From positions 1 through 57,627 of IMG/VR virus record IMGVR_UViG_3300037847_000264: DNA of 57,627 nt; one strand, 5' to 3'. Each line of letters begins with the position of its first letter. The stretch's first letter is position 1. Made by a program: the position numbers and the translations under genes. The notes below the pieces were generated by a model. The model ran no database searches and was not told the origin of the DNA. It saw nothing but the letters and a program-made list of their open reading frames with translations. The stretch is from a virus. Positions 1 through 8,992 of the stretch are shown here, in pieces.

Positions 1-300
1 TTTAAAAATTATGTAAGTAGTTCGGCTGTAGGCACTTCAGAGGTAACAATCTACACCGTACCATCAAGTACTACTGCAGTTATCATTGGTTGTAACATAG
101 CTAATGTAACAAGTAGTCAAATAAGAGTCACTGTAAAAGTTGCAGATACACATGTTGTGAAAGAAGTACCTGTACCTGCAAACTCTGCAATATCTGTTTT
201 AGACGGTAAAATAATTGCAGAAACAACAGACACTGTAAAGGTGACATCTAACACAGCAGCAAGTGCTGATGTAATCGTGAGTGCATTGGAGCAAACATAA
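1..300 (+). CDS. Small tail-region structural protein, 3' part (same gene as 57293-57604)
   Basis: The window opens in frame (Phe-Lys-Asn-Tyr...) inside a 103-residue protein whose full copy lies at 57293-57604. The first five codons are missing here only because the sequence was cut at this point. The product is rich in Val, Thr and Ser, with alternating polar/hydrophobic stretches that suggest an all-beta fold, and has no Cys. It sits between two tail-fibre genes, and its stop overlaps the next ATG by one base (TAATG), which implies translational coupling. A virion or fibre-associated role is inferred from context; I do not recognise a named family. Confidence 0.75.
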   Translation, partial: FKNYVSSSAVGTSEVTIYTVPSSTTAVIIGCNIANVTSSQIRVTVKVADTHVVKEVPVPANSAISVLDGKIIAETTDTVKVTSNTAASADVIVSALEQT

Positions 301-323
301 TGAGTAAATATATCGGTACTCCT
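1..323. repeat. Terminal redundancy, left copy (matches 57305-57627)
   Basis: Bases 1-323 match 57305-57627 with an offset of 57,304 and three differences, at 138 (A/G), 153 (T/C) and 318 (A/C). The first two are silent in the small tail gene. The third changes residue 7 of the following fibre from Thr to Pro. Both copies are cut mid-gene by the window ends, so the simplest reading is one locus seen twice in a circular or circularly permuted genome, with strain variation between the reads. Confidence 0.9.
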
Positions 324-1898
324 GTAGTAAGTCTCGTTACAGACACTGTAGACGTAACAGGAGATATTACAACTACAGATGCTACACCAGAGGTTATCAT
401 AGTAAATGATACACATGAGGATACCGATGGTGGACGTGAAGGTAAAGTCACTTTTAAAGGACAACAATCTGGTGGAGAAGAAACTACGCTTGCACAGATA
501 CAGGCTTCACATGACGGTACATCAGACGATGAAAAAGGCGATCTGATATTCAAAACAAATGACGGTTCTGACGGAGCATCACCTACCACTGCTATGGTTA
601 TAGACTCTGGTCAAAATATTTTGATTGGTAAAACTGATGCTGAAACTACAATTAGTGGTGGCACACCTGCTTTCCAAATAACTGGTGCAGGATTTGATTC
701 TATTTCTTCTCATACAAGAAGAGAAGCCAGTGCTTCTGGTGCAGCTTTAATATTGGCAAAAAGCAGAAACACAACTCCTAATAACTATACTATAGTTCAA
801 GATGGTGATACTTTAGGTTCTATAATATTTATTGGAGATGATGGAACTAACTTAGATACTTATGGCGCATCCATTGCTGCTACAGTTGAGGCTACTCCAG
901 GGGCTAATGATATGCCCACAAGATTAACCTTTTCAACAACTGCTGATGGTGCAGCCTCTCCTACAGAACGTATGCGTATTGCCAATCATGGTAACATTGG
1001 TCTAGGTTATAATTCTGATCCCCAAAGTTTAGTTCACATTCTAAGTGGCAACACAGGTTTTGTAGCATCAAATGGAGCAGGTGTTAACGGTATCCAATTA
1101 TCACGCTCTACTGGTAATAGTGAAAACCTCTACATATATACTAGCAGTGGTGCAGGTTTTAATGCAGGTGGTACTGGTTTTGTAGGACGTATAGAGACCT
1201 ATGGTAATAACGCATTGGAAATAGGCTCACAACAGACTGTGGCGATTGTTTTTGGTACTGGCAATACAGAACGTGCTAGATTTAATGCATCAGATGGAAA
1301 ACTTAAACTAGGAGATGCTAATGATGCTGCACATACCTTTACTAGCTCAAATATATTACAGACTGAGTTTGGTTGTGCATTCGGACACAACCATGTTGTT
1401 TGGGCAACAGGGGCGCATACCTCTGCGTATAATGTACAAGTTTTTAGAAATGGTAATGGTATTGTTGGTCATATTCAAACTTCTGGTTCTGCAACTTCTT
1501 ATCAAACATCATCAGATTACCGTCTTAAAGAAAATGTCGTAGATATTACCGATGGCATTACAAGAGTAAAGCAACTATCACCTAGACGTTTTAACTTTAT
1601 TGCAGACCCAGATACTACAGTAGATGGTTTTATTGCACATGAAGCTCAAACAGTTGTGCCTGAAGCAGTATCAGGAACAAAAGATGGCATGATGGATGAA
1701 GAGTATGAAGTTACTCCTATTGAATTTGATGATGACGGAAGAATAATCAATGATGCAGTTATGGGTACTCGTTCTGTTCCAGATATACAGGGTATTGACC
1801 AAGCCAAGTTAGTACCATTATTAACTGCTGCATTGCAAGAGGCTATAGCCAAGATAGAAACGCTAGAAACAAAAGTAGCGGCACTGGAGGGAGAATAA
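300..1898 (+). CDS. Tail fibre with C-terminal S74 intramolecular chaperone domain
   Basis: A 532-residue beta-rich fibre. Residues 30-100 contain an acidic segment (HEDTDGGREG ... ASHDGTSDD) shared with the next gene. Residues from about 403 carry the S74/endosialidase chaperone signature (SSDYRLKENV, then a RFNF segment and DGFIAHEAQ ... VPEAVSG), ending in a short coiled coil. In this family the C-terminal domain trimerises the fibre and then cuts itself off at the Ser of the SSD motif. The fibre probably contacts the host surface. It overlaps the upstream small gene by one base and is followed one base later by a paralogous fibre. The specific receptor cannot be told from sequence. Confidence 0.88.
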   Translation: MSKYIGTPVVSLVTDTVDVTGDITTTDATPEVIIVNDTHEDTDGGREGKVTFKGQQSGGEETTLAQIQASHDGTSDDEKGDLIFKTNDGSDGASPTTAMVIDSGQNILIGKTDAETTISGGTPAFQITGAGFDSISSHTRREASASGAALILAKSRNTTPNNYTIVQDGDTLGSIIFIGDDGTNLDTYGASIAATVEATPGANDMPTRLTFSTTADGAASPTERMRIANHGNIGLGYNSDPQSLVHILSGNTGFVASNGAGVNGIQLSRSTGNSENLYIYTSSGAGFNAGGTGFVGRIETYGNNALEIGSQQTVAIVFGTGNTERARFNASDGKLKLGDANDAAHTFTSSNILQTEFGCAFGHNHVVWATGAHTSAYNVQVFRNGNGIVGHIQTSGSATSYQTSSDYRLKENVVDITDGITRVKQLSPRRFNFIADPDTTVDGFIAHEAQTVVPEAVSGTKDGMMDEEYEVTPIEFDDDGRIINDAVMGTRSVPDIQGIDQAKLVPLLTAALQEAIAKIETLETKVAALEGE

Positions 1899-1899
1899 C

Positions 1900-3750
1900 A
1901 TGTCAGGATATATAGGCCCAATACCAGTACCACAGGGTATACAAAACAAAGAAACGTTTACAGCAACTGCAGGGCAGACAACCTTTAACACAAATGGTTA
2001 TACAGATGGTGCGTTTATTAATGTGTATCTCAATGGTGTACGCCTTATAAATGGTACTGACTACACAGCCACAAACGGTAGTGACATTGTGCTTACACAA
2101 GCAGCAGGTGTTAGTGACGTACTGGACTTTGAAACATTCAATGAGTTTAGTCTAGCAAGTCAGCAGTTTGAAAACATTACCCTTAAAAATCCTACCCATG
2201 AAGATACAGACGGTGGTAGAGAAAGTGCTGTATCATTTAAAGGTGAGCAATCAGGTGGTGAGATTAGCACACTGGCTCAGATACAGGCATCACACGATGG
2301 CACATCTGATGATCAGAAGGGTGACTTAATCTTCAAGACCAATGATGGTAGTGACAACGATGCACCTACTGAGCGCATGAGGATAGATAGTGCAGGAACT
2401 ACAAGTATAACTGTAATTGGTAATGAAGATACATTAAATTTAATTAGTACAGATGCAGATGCTTCTTTTGGTCCTGTTTTAAATTTACATAGAAATAGTG
2501 CAAGCCCTGCTAATAGTGATTCCACAGGAAGAATAAATTTTCAAGCTGAAAATGATGCAGATGAAAAAATAACTTATGCACAAATTTTTACTTCCTTACA
2601 AAATGTAGCTGATGGTTCTGAAGATGGAAGGTTTAAACTAGGAACTATGGGCGGTGGTAATTTTAACAGCCGCATTGACATAACTAACACAGAGACAGTT
2701 TTTAATGATGATAGCAAAGACCTAAACTTTCGTGTTGAGTCAGATGGCAATGCTAATGCTTTGTTTGTTGATGCAGGAAATAACGTTGTAGTTATAGGAT
2801 CAGACGTTGCTGAAAACAGACTTAATCAACCTTTAGCTGTAACATCTGCAGGTGCTAGAGGCGGCATAACAATTAATTCGTTTTTTAATTCAGCATCTGG
2901 TCCAATTTTAGATTTCCAAGTGTCACGAAATGATACAGCAGGTTCTCATACTATTGTTCAAACTAATGATGCTTTAGGTACTATTATATTTAGAGGTGAC
3001 GATGGAGATGAGTTTAAAGACGCAGGTGCAATAGAATGTAATGTTGATGCTACTCCAGGCAATGATGATATGTCAGGTCGTTTAAGCTTTTTTACAGCAC
3101 CAGATGGGTCAAGTGGTTTATCAGAAAGGATGCGTCTTTCTAGTGCAGGTGATCTGATGTTTGAACAATTTGACATGTCTAGTGGATGGGGTGTTAATAA
3201 CAGGGCTGCCATACGTCACGGTGCTAATTACAAATTTTGGAGTTCTCGTAATTCTACAACTTCTCGTGGGCATATGATTTTTTATAATCCAAATGGGGCT
3301 GTAGGTTCTATAACTACAGATGGTACTGCAACACTATTTAACACATCTTCAGACTATCGTTTAAAAGAAAACGTAGTAGATATTTCGGATGGTATTACAA
3401 GAGTTAAACAATTAGCTCCTAAACGTTTTAACTTTATTGCAGACGCTAACAAAACAGTAGATGGTTTCTTAGCTCATGAAGCACAATCTGTAGTACCAGA
3501 AGCAATAACTGGCGCACATAACGGATTAAAGGTTTGGCAAGATGATGAAAAATTACCAGACGGTGTTTCTGTTGGCGACAACAAGTTAGATGAGGATGGT
3601 AACACTATTCCAGAATATCAAGGAATTGACCAAGCCAAATTTGTGCCATTGCTAACCGCTGCATTAAAAGAAGCAATCACAAAAATAGAAACACTAGAAA
3701 CAGAAATGACCAGTGTTAAATCGAGACTAGACGCATTGGAGGCAGAATAA
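1900..3750 (+). CDS. Second tail fibre with S74 chaperone domain (paralogue of 300-1898)
   Basis: A 616-residue protein. Residues 1-80 form a distinct N-terminal domain (ETFTATAGQTTFNTNGYTDG ...) of the kind found at the virion-proximal end of fibres. This is followed by the same HEDTDGGRE / ASHDGTSDD segment as the previous fibre. The S74 chaperone signature (SSDYRLKENV) begins near residue 482 and ends in a coiled coil (KIETLETEM ... RLDALEAE). The middle is unrelated to its neighbour, as expected for swapped receptor-binding sections. Relative to the first fibre, the chaperone carries an extra insert near KVWQDDEKLPDG. The stop overlaps the next ATG (TAATG). Confidence 0.87.
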   Translation: MSGYIGPIPVPQGIQNKETFTATAGQTTFNTNGYTDGAFINVYLNGVRLINGTDYTATNGSDIVLTQAAGVSDVLDFETFNEFSLASQQFENITLKNPTHEDTDGGRESAVSFKGEQSGGEISTLAQIQASHDGTSDDQKGDLIFKTNDGSDNDAPTERMRIDSAGTTSITVIGNEDTLNLISTDADASFGPVLNLHRNSASPANSDSTGRINFQAENDADEKITYAQIFTSLQNVADGSEDGRFKLGTMGGGNFNSRIDITNTETVFNDDSKDLNFRVESDGNANALFVDAGNNVVVIGSDVAENRLNQPLAVTSAGARGGITINSFFNSASGPILDFQVSRNDTAGSHTIVQTNDALGTIIFRGDDGDEFKDAGAIECNVDATPGNDDMSGRLSFFTAPDGSSGLSERMRLSSAGDLMFEQFDMSSGWGVNNRAAIRHGANYKFWSSRNSTTSRGHMIFYNPNGAVGSITTDGTATLFNTSSDYRLKENVVDISDGITRVKQLAPKRFNFIADANKTVDGFLAHEAQSVVPEAITGAHNGLKVWQDDEKLPDGVSVGDNKLDEDGNTIPEYQGIDQAKFVPLLTAALKEAITKIETLETEMTSVKSRLDALEAE

Positions 3751-4865
3751 TGACTAGAGCAAGAGAACTAGCTGAACTAGGTTCGGTGTATGATAATAGT
3801 GCGTTGTCGAACAGGAACCTCATAATTAATGGCGCACAGAATATTCATCAAAGAGGGAATCAAACTGGTTTAACTGCTAGTGCTTATGGAACAGATAGGT
3901 TTGAATTTACTATACAGGGGAGAGATGAATTAGTTTATAATCTTGCACAAAATACTGATGTGCCATCTGGTTATGGGTTTGCTAATAGTCTTAGCTATCA
4001 AACAACAACTCCTGAAAGTGCTATTGCAGCAAACGAATATGCTTTTATAAGTCAAAAAATCGAAGCACAAAATTTACAACACCTAGCTTATGGTACAAGT
4101 AGCGCAAAAAAACTAACAGCTTCTTTCTGGGTAAAGTCTAGTGTAACAGGAACTTTTTGTCTTGGATTGTATAAAGATGATAGTACAACACAAGTTCATA
4201 ACAAAACATACACAATTAGTTCTGCTTCAACGTGGGAGCATAAAACTATAACCTTTGAAGCTAATACTTTAAGTGGAGGAGCTATAGCTGACGATAATGG
4301 TCTTGGTCTTTACGTAACTTGGCATTTAGCCGCTGGAAGTGATTATGATTCAGGTTCTTCAACATCATCTGGTTGGGCAACTGCTGCTGCTAATAATTGG
4401 TGTGAACCTAGTACAACAGATGCTGTTATAACAACTACAAATGCTACTTTTCTTTTAACAGGCGTTCAGTTGGAAATAGGCGACACTGCCACACCCTTTG
4501 AGCATAGAAGCTATGGTGATGAGCTTATAAGGTGTCAGAGGTATTTTTGTAAAATAGAAAACACTACAGGTTCAGGACAATATTTTAGTATGTTGCAAGC
4601 CTATGGCAATAATGTATTCGGTGTTCTAGCAGATTATCCTGTAACTATGAGAACTACACCTGCTGCTGCACAAAGTGGAACTTTTGGTGCATATATTGCA
4701 GATTCTGCTAATGCTTCTCTGTCTAATACCATAGGTTCTTTAGTACCAACATCAAGGTCATGGACATCACAAGGTTGGGGAGCTAGTTCAAGTTTGGCCG
4801 CAGGGGATGCTTCTGTAACATTCTGGAATAGTGGTGCATTTCTAACAGCCGATGCGGAGTTATAA
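3750..4865 (+). CDS. Tail fibre / carbohydrate-binding-like tail protein
   Basis: A 371-residue protein. It begins MTRARELAELG, a start typical of marine phage tail proteins, followed by SNRNLIINGA and a beta-rich body (ASFWVKSSVTGTFCLGLY ... LTGVQLEIGD) that resembles the jelly-roll, carbohydrate-binding-module-like region of phage fibres. It ends with a ...RSYGDELIRCQRYFCKIE segment that often marks the end of this module, plus about 110 further residues. It has no S74 domain. Its position after two fibres, in the same direction and overlapping by one base, supports a receptor-binding role. The assignment rests on family resemblance recalled from other phages. Confidence 0.75.
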   Translation: MTRARELAELGSVYDNSALSNRNLIINGAQNIHQRGNQTGLTASAYGTDRFEFTIQGRDELVYNLAQNTDVPSGYGFANSLSYQTTTPESAIAANEYAFISQKIEAQNLQHLAYGTSSAKKLTASFWVKSSVTGTFCLGLYKDDSTTQVHNKTYTISSASTWEHKTITFEANTLSGGAIADDNGLGLYVTWHLAAGSDYDSGSSTSSGWATAAANNWCEPSTTDAVITTTNATFLLTGVQLEIGDTATPFEHRSYGDELIRCQRYFCKIENTTGSGQYFSMLQAYGNNVFGVLADYPVTMRTTPAAAQSGTFGAYIADSANASLSNTIGSLVPTSRSWTSQGWGASSSLAAGDASVTFWNSGAFLTADAEL

Positions 4866-4867
4866 AA

Positions 4868-5044
4868 ATGAATATAGAGTCAGCAAAATATATTGAAGAT
4901 ATAAACAATAACAAAGTAGCGGTATCTGTTGTCATAGACGGAGAAACACTATCTGTTCCATTAAATGTAGAAGATAACCGACACTGGGTAGCTATTCAAA
5001 AATGGGTGGCTGAAGACGGTGGCGAAATACAAGCTGCCGATTAG
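4868..5044 (+). CDS. Small acidic protein of unknown function, 58 aa
   Basis: A short ORF that begins two bases after the preceding stop and runs in frame to TAG at 5042-5044. The product (MNIESAKYIEDINNNKVAVS ... WVAEDGGEIQAAD) is acidic, with one Trp-containing helix near the end. Small proteins of this look commonly follow tail-fibre genes in phages, but I cannot name a function. It fills an otherwise empty 200-bp gap in a tightly packed operon, and its codon use looks like its neighbours'. Confidence 0.65.
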   Translation: MNIESAKYIEDINNNKVAVSVVIDGETLSVPLNVEDNRHWVAIQKWVAEDGGEIQAAD

Positions 5045-5069
5045 TAAACTTTAACAAAGGAGAATGACA

Positions 5070-5288
5070 ATGGGAAAAAATGAAAAAACCCCTATCGTTA
5101 TAAACGACAAAGAATATTTAGTAGAAGACTTAACACAAGAGCAACAGGCTATGGTTAATCATGTAGCAGACTTAGATCGTAAATTATCTAGTGCTAAATT
5201 TAACCTAGACCAGTTAACTGTAGGACGTCAAGCATTTGTTGACATGCTAACAAAGTCTTTGGATACACCAGAAGAGAAAGCTGCATAA
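5070..5288 (+). CDS. Small conserved phage protein (DUF6447-like), 72 aa
   Basis: I chose the ATG at 5070 rather than 5064. The strong ribosome site AAAGGAG (5056-5062) is 7 bases from 5070 but only 1 base from 5064. The product (TPIVINDKEYLVEDLTQEQQ ... LDRKLSSAKFNLDQL) has a short N-terminal strand region and a long helix, and resembles small proteins in the tail/lysis region of marine phages that I associate with DUF6447. Function is unknown. It is followed by a one-base overlap with a membrane-protein gene. Confidence 0.72.
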   Translation: MGKNEKTPIVINDKEYLVEDLTQEQQAMVNHVADLDRKLSSAKFNLDQLTVGRQAFVDMLTKSLDTPEEKAA

Positions 5289-5470
5289 TGAAACTTGAGC
5301 AAGTCATTGGTGTAATTGCACTAGGTCTATTAAGTTGGGGTTCACTCCAGATATACCAGATCAATGCCAAAGTCTTGCTCATGTCGTACAAAGTAGATGA
5401 GAATCATAAAATGATCAAACCCATGTGGGAAGACTTCTTGATTCGTAACTCACAGGTAGCAAAAAAATAA
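5288..5470 (+). CDS. Small single-span membrane protein, 60 aa
   Basis: MKLEQVIGVIALGLLSWGSL forms one N-terminal transmembrane segment (about residues 5-24), followed by an amphipathic tail with Lys and Met. It is the first of three consecutive small membrane proteins (5288-6311) that overlap or nearly touch. A role in lysis (accessory holin or spanin-like) or as a virion membrane-contact component is possible, but no family motif decides it. The stop overlaps the next ATG. Confidence 0.6.
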   Translation: MKLEQVIGVIALGLLSWGSLQIYQINAKVLLMSYKVDENHKMIKPMWEDFLIRNSQVAKK

Positions 5471-5832
5471 TGGAAAACATGAAACTTCCTATAGCCCTTG
5501 TTATGGCAATGGCTGTACAACTTGCAGGTGGTGTCTGGTGGGTATCTCAACAGGCAGCTACAATAGAATCACTAGAAGAAAATGTAGAACAGTTTGCTAG
5601 TCGCATGGCTGTAGAAGACACTGTAAATCTTAAACGTGATGTACAGGAAGGTAAGTCTGACATAGCAGAACTATGGGAAGACAGTGATGAACTATGGGAA
5701 GAGATGGCAGCTATGCTTGCTTCCTTCAATTCCATTAATGAATTAAAACAAAGAATAGCTTTACTGGAAACAGAATTAAAATACATGAATCGTGAACATA
5801 ATAGAATGATAATGAATGACGATGGAATGTAG
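5470..5832 (+). CDS. Membrane-anchored coiled-coil protein, 120 aa
   Basis: The N-terminal hydrophobic segment (residues 5-28, LPIALVMAMAVQLAGGVWWV) is followed by about 85 residues of acidic heptad-type coiled coil (SLEENVEQFASRM ... ELWEDSDELWEEMAAML ... IALLETELKYM). A signal anchor plus periplasmic coiled coil is the layout of inner-membrane spanins and of phage haemolysin XhlA-like proteins. No outer-membrane spanin partner is evident next door, so this is a structural resemblance only. Confidence 0.6.
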   Translation: MENMKLPIALVMAMAVQLAGGVWWVSQQAATIESLEENVEQFASRMAVEDTVNLKRDVQEGKSDIAELWEDSDELWEEMAAMLASFNSINELKQRIALLETELKYMNREHNRMIMNDDGM

Positions 5833-5834
5833 AC

Positions 5835-6311
5835 ATGATAGATCCTGCCAGTGCGATTGCTATTGCAACTACGGCCTTCTCTGGAATTAAGAAAGCTGTA
5901 GCTGCTGGTAAAGAAATATCAGAGCTAGGTAAAGACATATCCTCTTTTGGTAGGGCTGTATCTGACCTAGACTATATGGGAAACAAAGCTAAAGATCCAC
6001 CACTATGGAGAAAGCTTGACCCTAAGTTTGATACCTCTGCTATAGAGATATGGGCAGCGCAGCAAAAAGCCAAAGAGATGCGTGAGGAATTGAGACAACA
6101 CATTAGTCTCTACTACGGACCTTCAGCTTGGGAAAGTATTGTACAGATAGAAGCTGAACAACGAAGAATGCAGAAAGAAGCTGTATACCGTAGACAAGAA
6201 AAAATAGATAATCTTATAAACGTTACTATTGGAATTGTTATGGTGCTTACTGGCTTTATTATATTCGGTGCAGTAATATACTTTATAGGTAAACACCGAG
6301 GTACTTGGTAA
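5835..6311 (+). CDS. Tail-anchored helical protein, 158 aa
   Basis: A helical protein with an Ala-rich N-terminus (ASAIAIATTAFSGIKKAVAAG), a charged central helix containing Trp and Tyr, and a C-terminal transmembrane segment (about residues 128-151) followed by a basic tail KHRGTW. Proteins of this plan occur between fibre and lysozyme genes in marine podoviruses. I infer a virion or membrane-associated role during DNA entry or lysis. I do not recognise a named domain. Confidence 0.6.
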   Translation: MIDPASAIAIATTAFSGIKKAVAAGKEISELGKDISSFGRAVSDLDYMGNKAKDPPLWRKLDPKFDTSAIEIWAAQQKAKEMREELRQHISLYYGPSAWESIVQIEAEQRRMQKEAVYRRQEKIDNLINVTIGIVMVLTGFIIFGAVIYFIGKHRGTW

Positions 6312-6323
6312 TAGGAAATAAGC

Positions 6324-8198
6324 ATGGAACAAAATAAAGCACAAAGAGATTTAGAATTAGATGCTATGTATAACATGGCAAGTAAGTTTATGAATTACGA
6401 AGGTCCAAGAACTCGTAAGGCTATGCTTGAGTTTGCTAATTCTAGTCCTGCTATTGCCGCTAAGATGGGTCAGTATCAACAAACCATGAAAGGTATGTTG
6501 CAAAAGAAACCTGTAGGTATGGCTGCTGGTGGTTTTAGTTATGATAAAGATGTTGTTCCTAAGTTTGGTGATACTGTTAGTGCTACAATGGCAGCTACAG
6601 ATCCTAAAGATACTCAGGCTACAATAACAGAAGATCCCGATCAAATAATAGCAGATACAGCAGGTCAAGTTACTGGTACTGATCCTAGCTATACAGCTGG
6701 ACAAGGTACAGCATCAACAGCACAAGCTGCTGGTCAACCAGGCGCAGCTACTATGCAAGCTGCTCAATCAGCTCCAGGAGTTTCTCAAGCAGTCGGTGCA
6801 ATGAATGCTGCACAATATCAAACTCAAGTAAGTCCAGCAGCTCAGGTTCAAGCAGCACAAGCAAATCAATCATCTGTTAGCGGATTACAAGCAGCTCAGG
6901 GTGCTGCAACTATGATGAACAACCCTGTTCAAAGACAGATACAAAGTGGTGAACTTATATCTGGTGCTGCAGATGCAGCTAAAGCTGCTGCTTTTACTGA
7001 ACAGATACAAGCAGCTTCAGCAACTCCTTCCCAACAAGCTACAGTACAAGGTCAACTAGATGGGTTGATGCAAGACTTCCAAGGAGGTAAGACACCTGCT
7101 TGGGCTGCTGGTGCTATGAGAGCAGCTACCAGTGCTATGGCTGCTCGTGGATTAGGAGCTTCATCTTTAGCTGGACAAGCTGTCGTACAAGCTGCAATGG
7201 AAGCTGCATTACCTATAGCTCAAGCTGACGCAGCGACACAAGCAAGATTTGAATCTCAGAACTTGTCAAACCGTCAACAACGTGCTATGCTTGCTGCACA
7301 ACAACGTGCTGAGTTTATGGGTCAAGAGTTTGATCAAGCATTTCAATCTCGTGTTGCCAACGCTTCAAAGATTAGTGACATAGCTAACATGAATTTTACT
7401 GCTGAACAACAGGTAGCTCTAGAAAACTCTCGTGCAGCAAACACAATGAATCTTGCTAACCTAAACAATAATCAAGCTATGGTTATGGCAGAGGCTAGTG
7501 CGTTAGCTAATATGGATATGGCTAACCTTAGTAATAGGCAACAGGCTGCTGTTAAAAATGCACAGGCATTTCTAGAGACAGATTTTAGAAACATGGATCG
7601 TATGCAGCAGATAGATACATTTAAAACACAACAAAAAGTTGCTGCACTTTTTACTGACCAAGCTGCAGAAAATGCTGGAAGACAGTTTAATGCATCTAGT
7701 GAAAACCAAGTCAATCAATTTTTTGCTAATCTAGAAACTCAAACAGCACAGTTTAATTCTGCACAGAAAAATGCAATGGAACAATTTAATGTTAGTGCAG
7801 AAGATGCATCTCAACAGTTTAACCAAGAAATGAAAAACCAAAGACAACAGTTTAACGCTAAGAATGGTTTAGTTATCGCACAAGCAAATGCTCAGTGGAG
7901 ACAGAATATAGCTACAATTAATAATGCTGTAGAAAATGAAAACAATATGGAATACGCCAAGACTATGAACAATCTTACTACTAAGAACATAGACGCAGTA
8001 TGGCAACGTGAGCGTGACCTAATGAGCTACAATGTTTCTTCAGAAGAGTCTGCTAAAAATAGAGCATTAGAATTAATAAAAGCTGATATGGATCTTCAAG
8101 CCTTACAACAAAAGATTGGTTACAATAATGATGCAGCTAAAACAGAACTAGCATTTAGATTTTTATTTGGAAGTTCTTTTGGTGGACTATTTTCATAA
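6324..8198 (+). CDS. Ala/Gln/Asn-rich internal virion-like protein, 624 aa
   Basis: A long, helical, low-complexity protein. Residues 1-60 are a charged helical head. Residues 120-260 are very rich in Ala-Gln (QAAQGAATM, AAKAAAFTEQIQAA). Residues 260-600 are a long helix with repeated AN/QF patterns (QQFNQEMKNQRQQFNA and several QFN repeats). This composition and its place before a lysozyme and two more large proteins match the ejected internal (core) proteins of T7-like and related podoviruses, which form the channel for DNA across the envelope. The role is inferred from composition and context. Confidence 0.65.
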   Translation: MEQNKAQRDLELDAMYNMASKFMNYEGPRTRKAMLEFANSSPAIAAKMGQYQQTMKGMLQKKPVGMAAGGFSYDKDVVPKFGDTVSATMAATDPKDTQATITEDPDQIIADTAGQVTGTDPSYTAGQGTASTAQAAGQPGAATMQAAQSAPGVSQAVGAMNAAQYQTQVSPAAQVQAAQANQSSVSGLQAAQGAATMMNNPVQRQIQSGELISGAADAAKAAAFTEQIQAASATPSQQATVQGQLDGLMQDFQGGKTPAWAAGAMRAATSAMAARGLGASSLAGQAVVQAAMEAALPIAQADAATQARFESQNLSNRQQRAMLAAQQRAEFMGQEFDQAFQSRVANASKISDIANMNFTAEQQVALENSRAANTMNLANLNNNQAMVMAEASALANMDMANLSNRQQAAVKNAQAFLETDFRNMDRMQQIDTFKTQQKVAALFTDQAAENAGRQFNASSENQVNQFFANLETQTAQFNSAQKNAMEQFNVSAEDASQQFNQEMKNQRQQFNAKNGLVIAQANAQWRQNIATINNAVENENNMEYAKTMNNLTTKNIDAVWQRERDLMSYNVSSEESAKNRALELIKADMDLQALQQKIGYNNDAAKTELAFRFLFGSSFGGLFS

Positions 8199-8207
8199 GG
8201 GTAAATA

Positions 8208-8981
8208 ATGTTTTACAAAGACGCAACTTTAAAATTTAGAAAGATGATAGAGCAGGGTGCATCTGGCACAGAGCTTACCGATCAATTACTATCAGATATT
8301 AAACGTACAAGTGGATTAGCATCGAGGTATTCTCAAGGTATGGATATAGAAGAGCCTGTAGTAGATCTTGAAACACAGATTCGTGGTCGTTATGAACAAG
8401 AGTTTAAAGAAAGTGCTGACTATTTAGCAGCTAAAGAACGTATGTTAGCTTCTTTAAATATGCCAAAAGATGGTGATGAGACTCCTGTAGTACCACAACC
8501 AAAACTTAATAAAGGATTGGGCAGTCGTATAGAAAAAACTGAAGATCAGTCAATAGCAGAGTTTATTGCTTCTTTCGAATTGTCTGAACAAAAAGAAACT
8601 TATGAAGCTTATTGGGATGAAAAACAATACTCAATAGGTTTTGGTACAAAAGCTAAAAGTAAAGATGAAGTAATTACTCATGAAGAAGCTTTATCTAGAT
8701 TAGAAGCTGCAACCCAAGAAGCAAAAGAAGATGTTCTGGAGATTGCAGAAAAGTTTGGATATGATTTTAATGATGATCAAATCAAAGCTCTTACAAGTTT
8801 TACATATAACTTAGGCAGAACAAACTTATTAAGGCTAACTGAAAATGGTACAAGAGGTACTGAAGAAATTGCTGATATGATTCTTGAGTATGACAAGGTT
8901 GGTAATACAGTTAGGCCAGGATTAACAGAACGTAGAAAAGCTGAGTACGAACTTTTTTCAGCAGGTTCAATAGCCGACTAA
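8208..8981 (+). CDS. Virion-associated lysozyme (GH24, T4-lysozyme-like C-terminal domain)
   Basis: Residues 1-110 are a charged helical region without a known domain. Residues 113-257 match the phage GH24 muramidase family: Glu124 (ASFELSEQ), Asp137 (AYWDEKQ) and a YSIGFGT segment stand where T4 lysozyme has its Glu, Asp and Thr, with Ser142 in the Thr place. A later NDDQIKALTSFTYNLG segment is typical of the family. The enzyme cuts peptidoglycan glycan strands. Because it lies among internal virion proteins and away from the holin/endolysin set at 33.3 kb, it probably acts during DNA entry. There is no signal peptide. Confidence 0.85.
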   Translation: MFYKDATLKFRKMIEQGASGTELTDQLLSDIKRTSGLASRYSQGMDIEEPVVDLETQIRGRYEQEFKESADYLAAKERMLASLNMPKDGDETPVVPQPKLNKGLGSRIEKTEDQSIAEFIASFELSEQKETYEAYWDEKQYSIGFGTKAKSKDEVITHEEALSRLEAATQEAKEDVLEIAEKFGYDFNDDQIKALTSFTYNLGRTNLLRLTENGTRGTEEIADMILEYDKVGNTVRPGLTERRKAEYELFSAGSIAD

Positions 8982-8992
8982 GGAAATAATAA

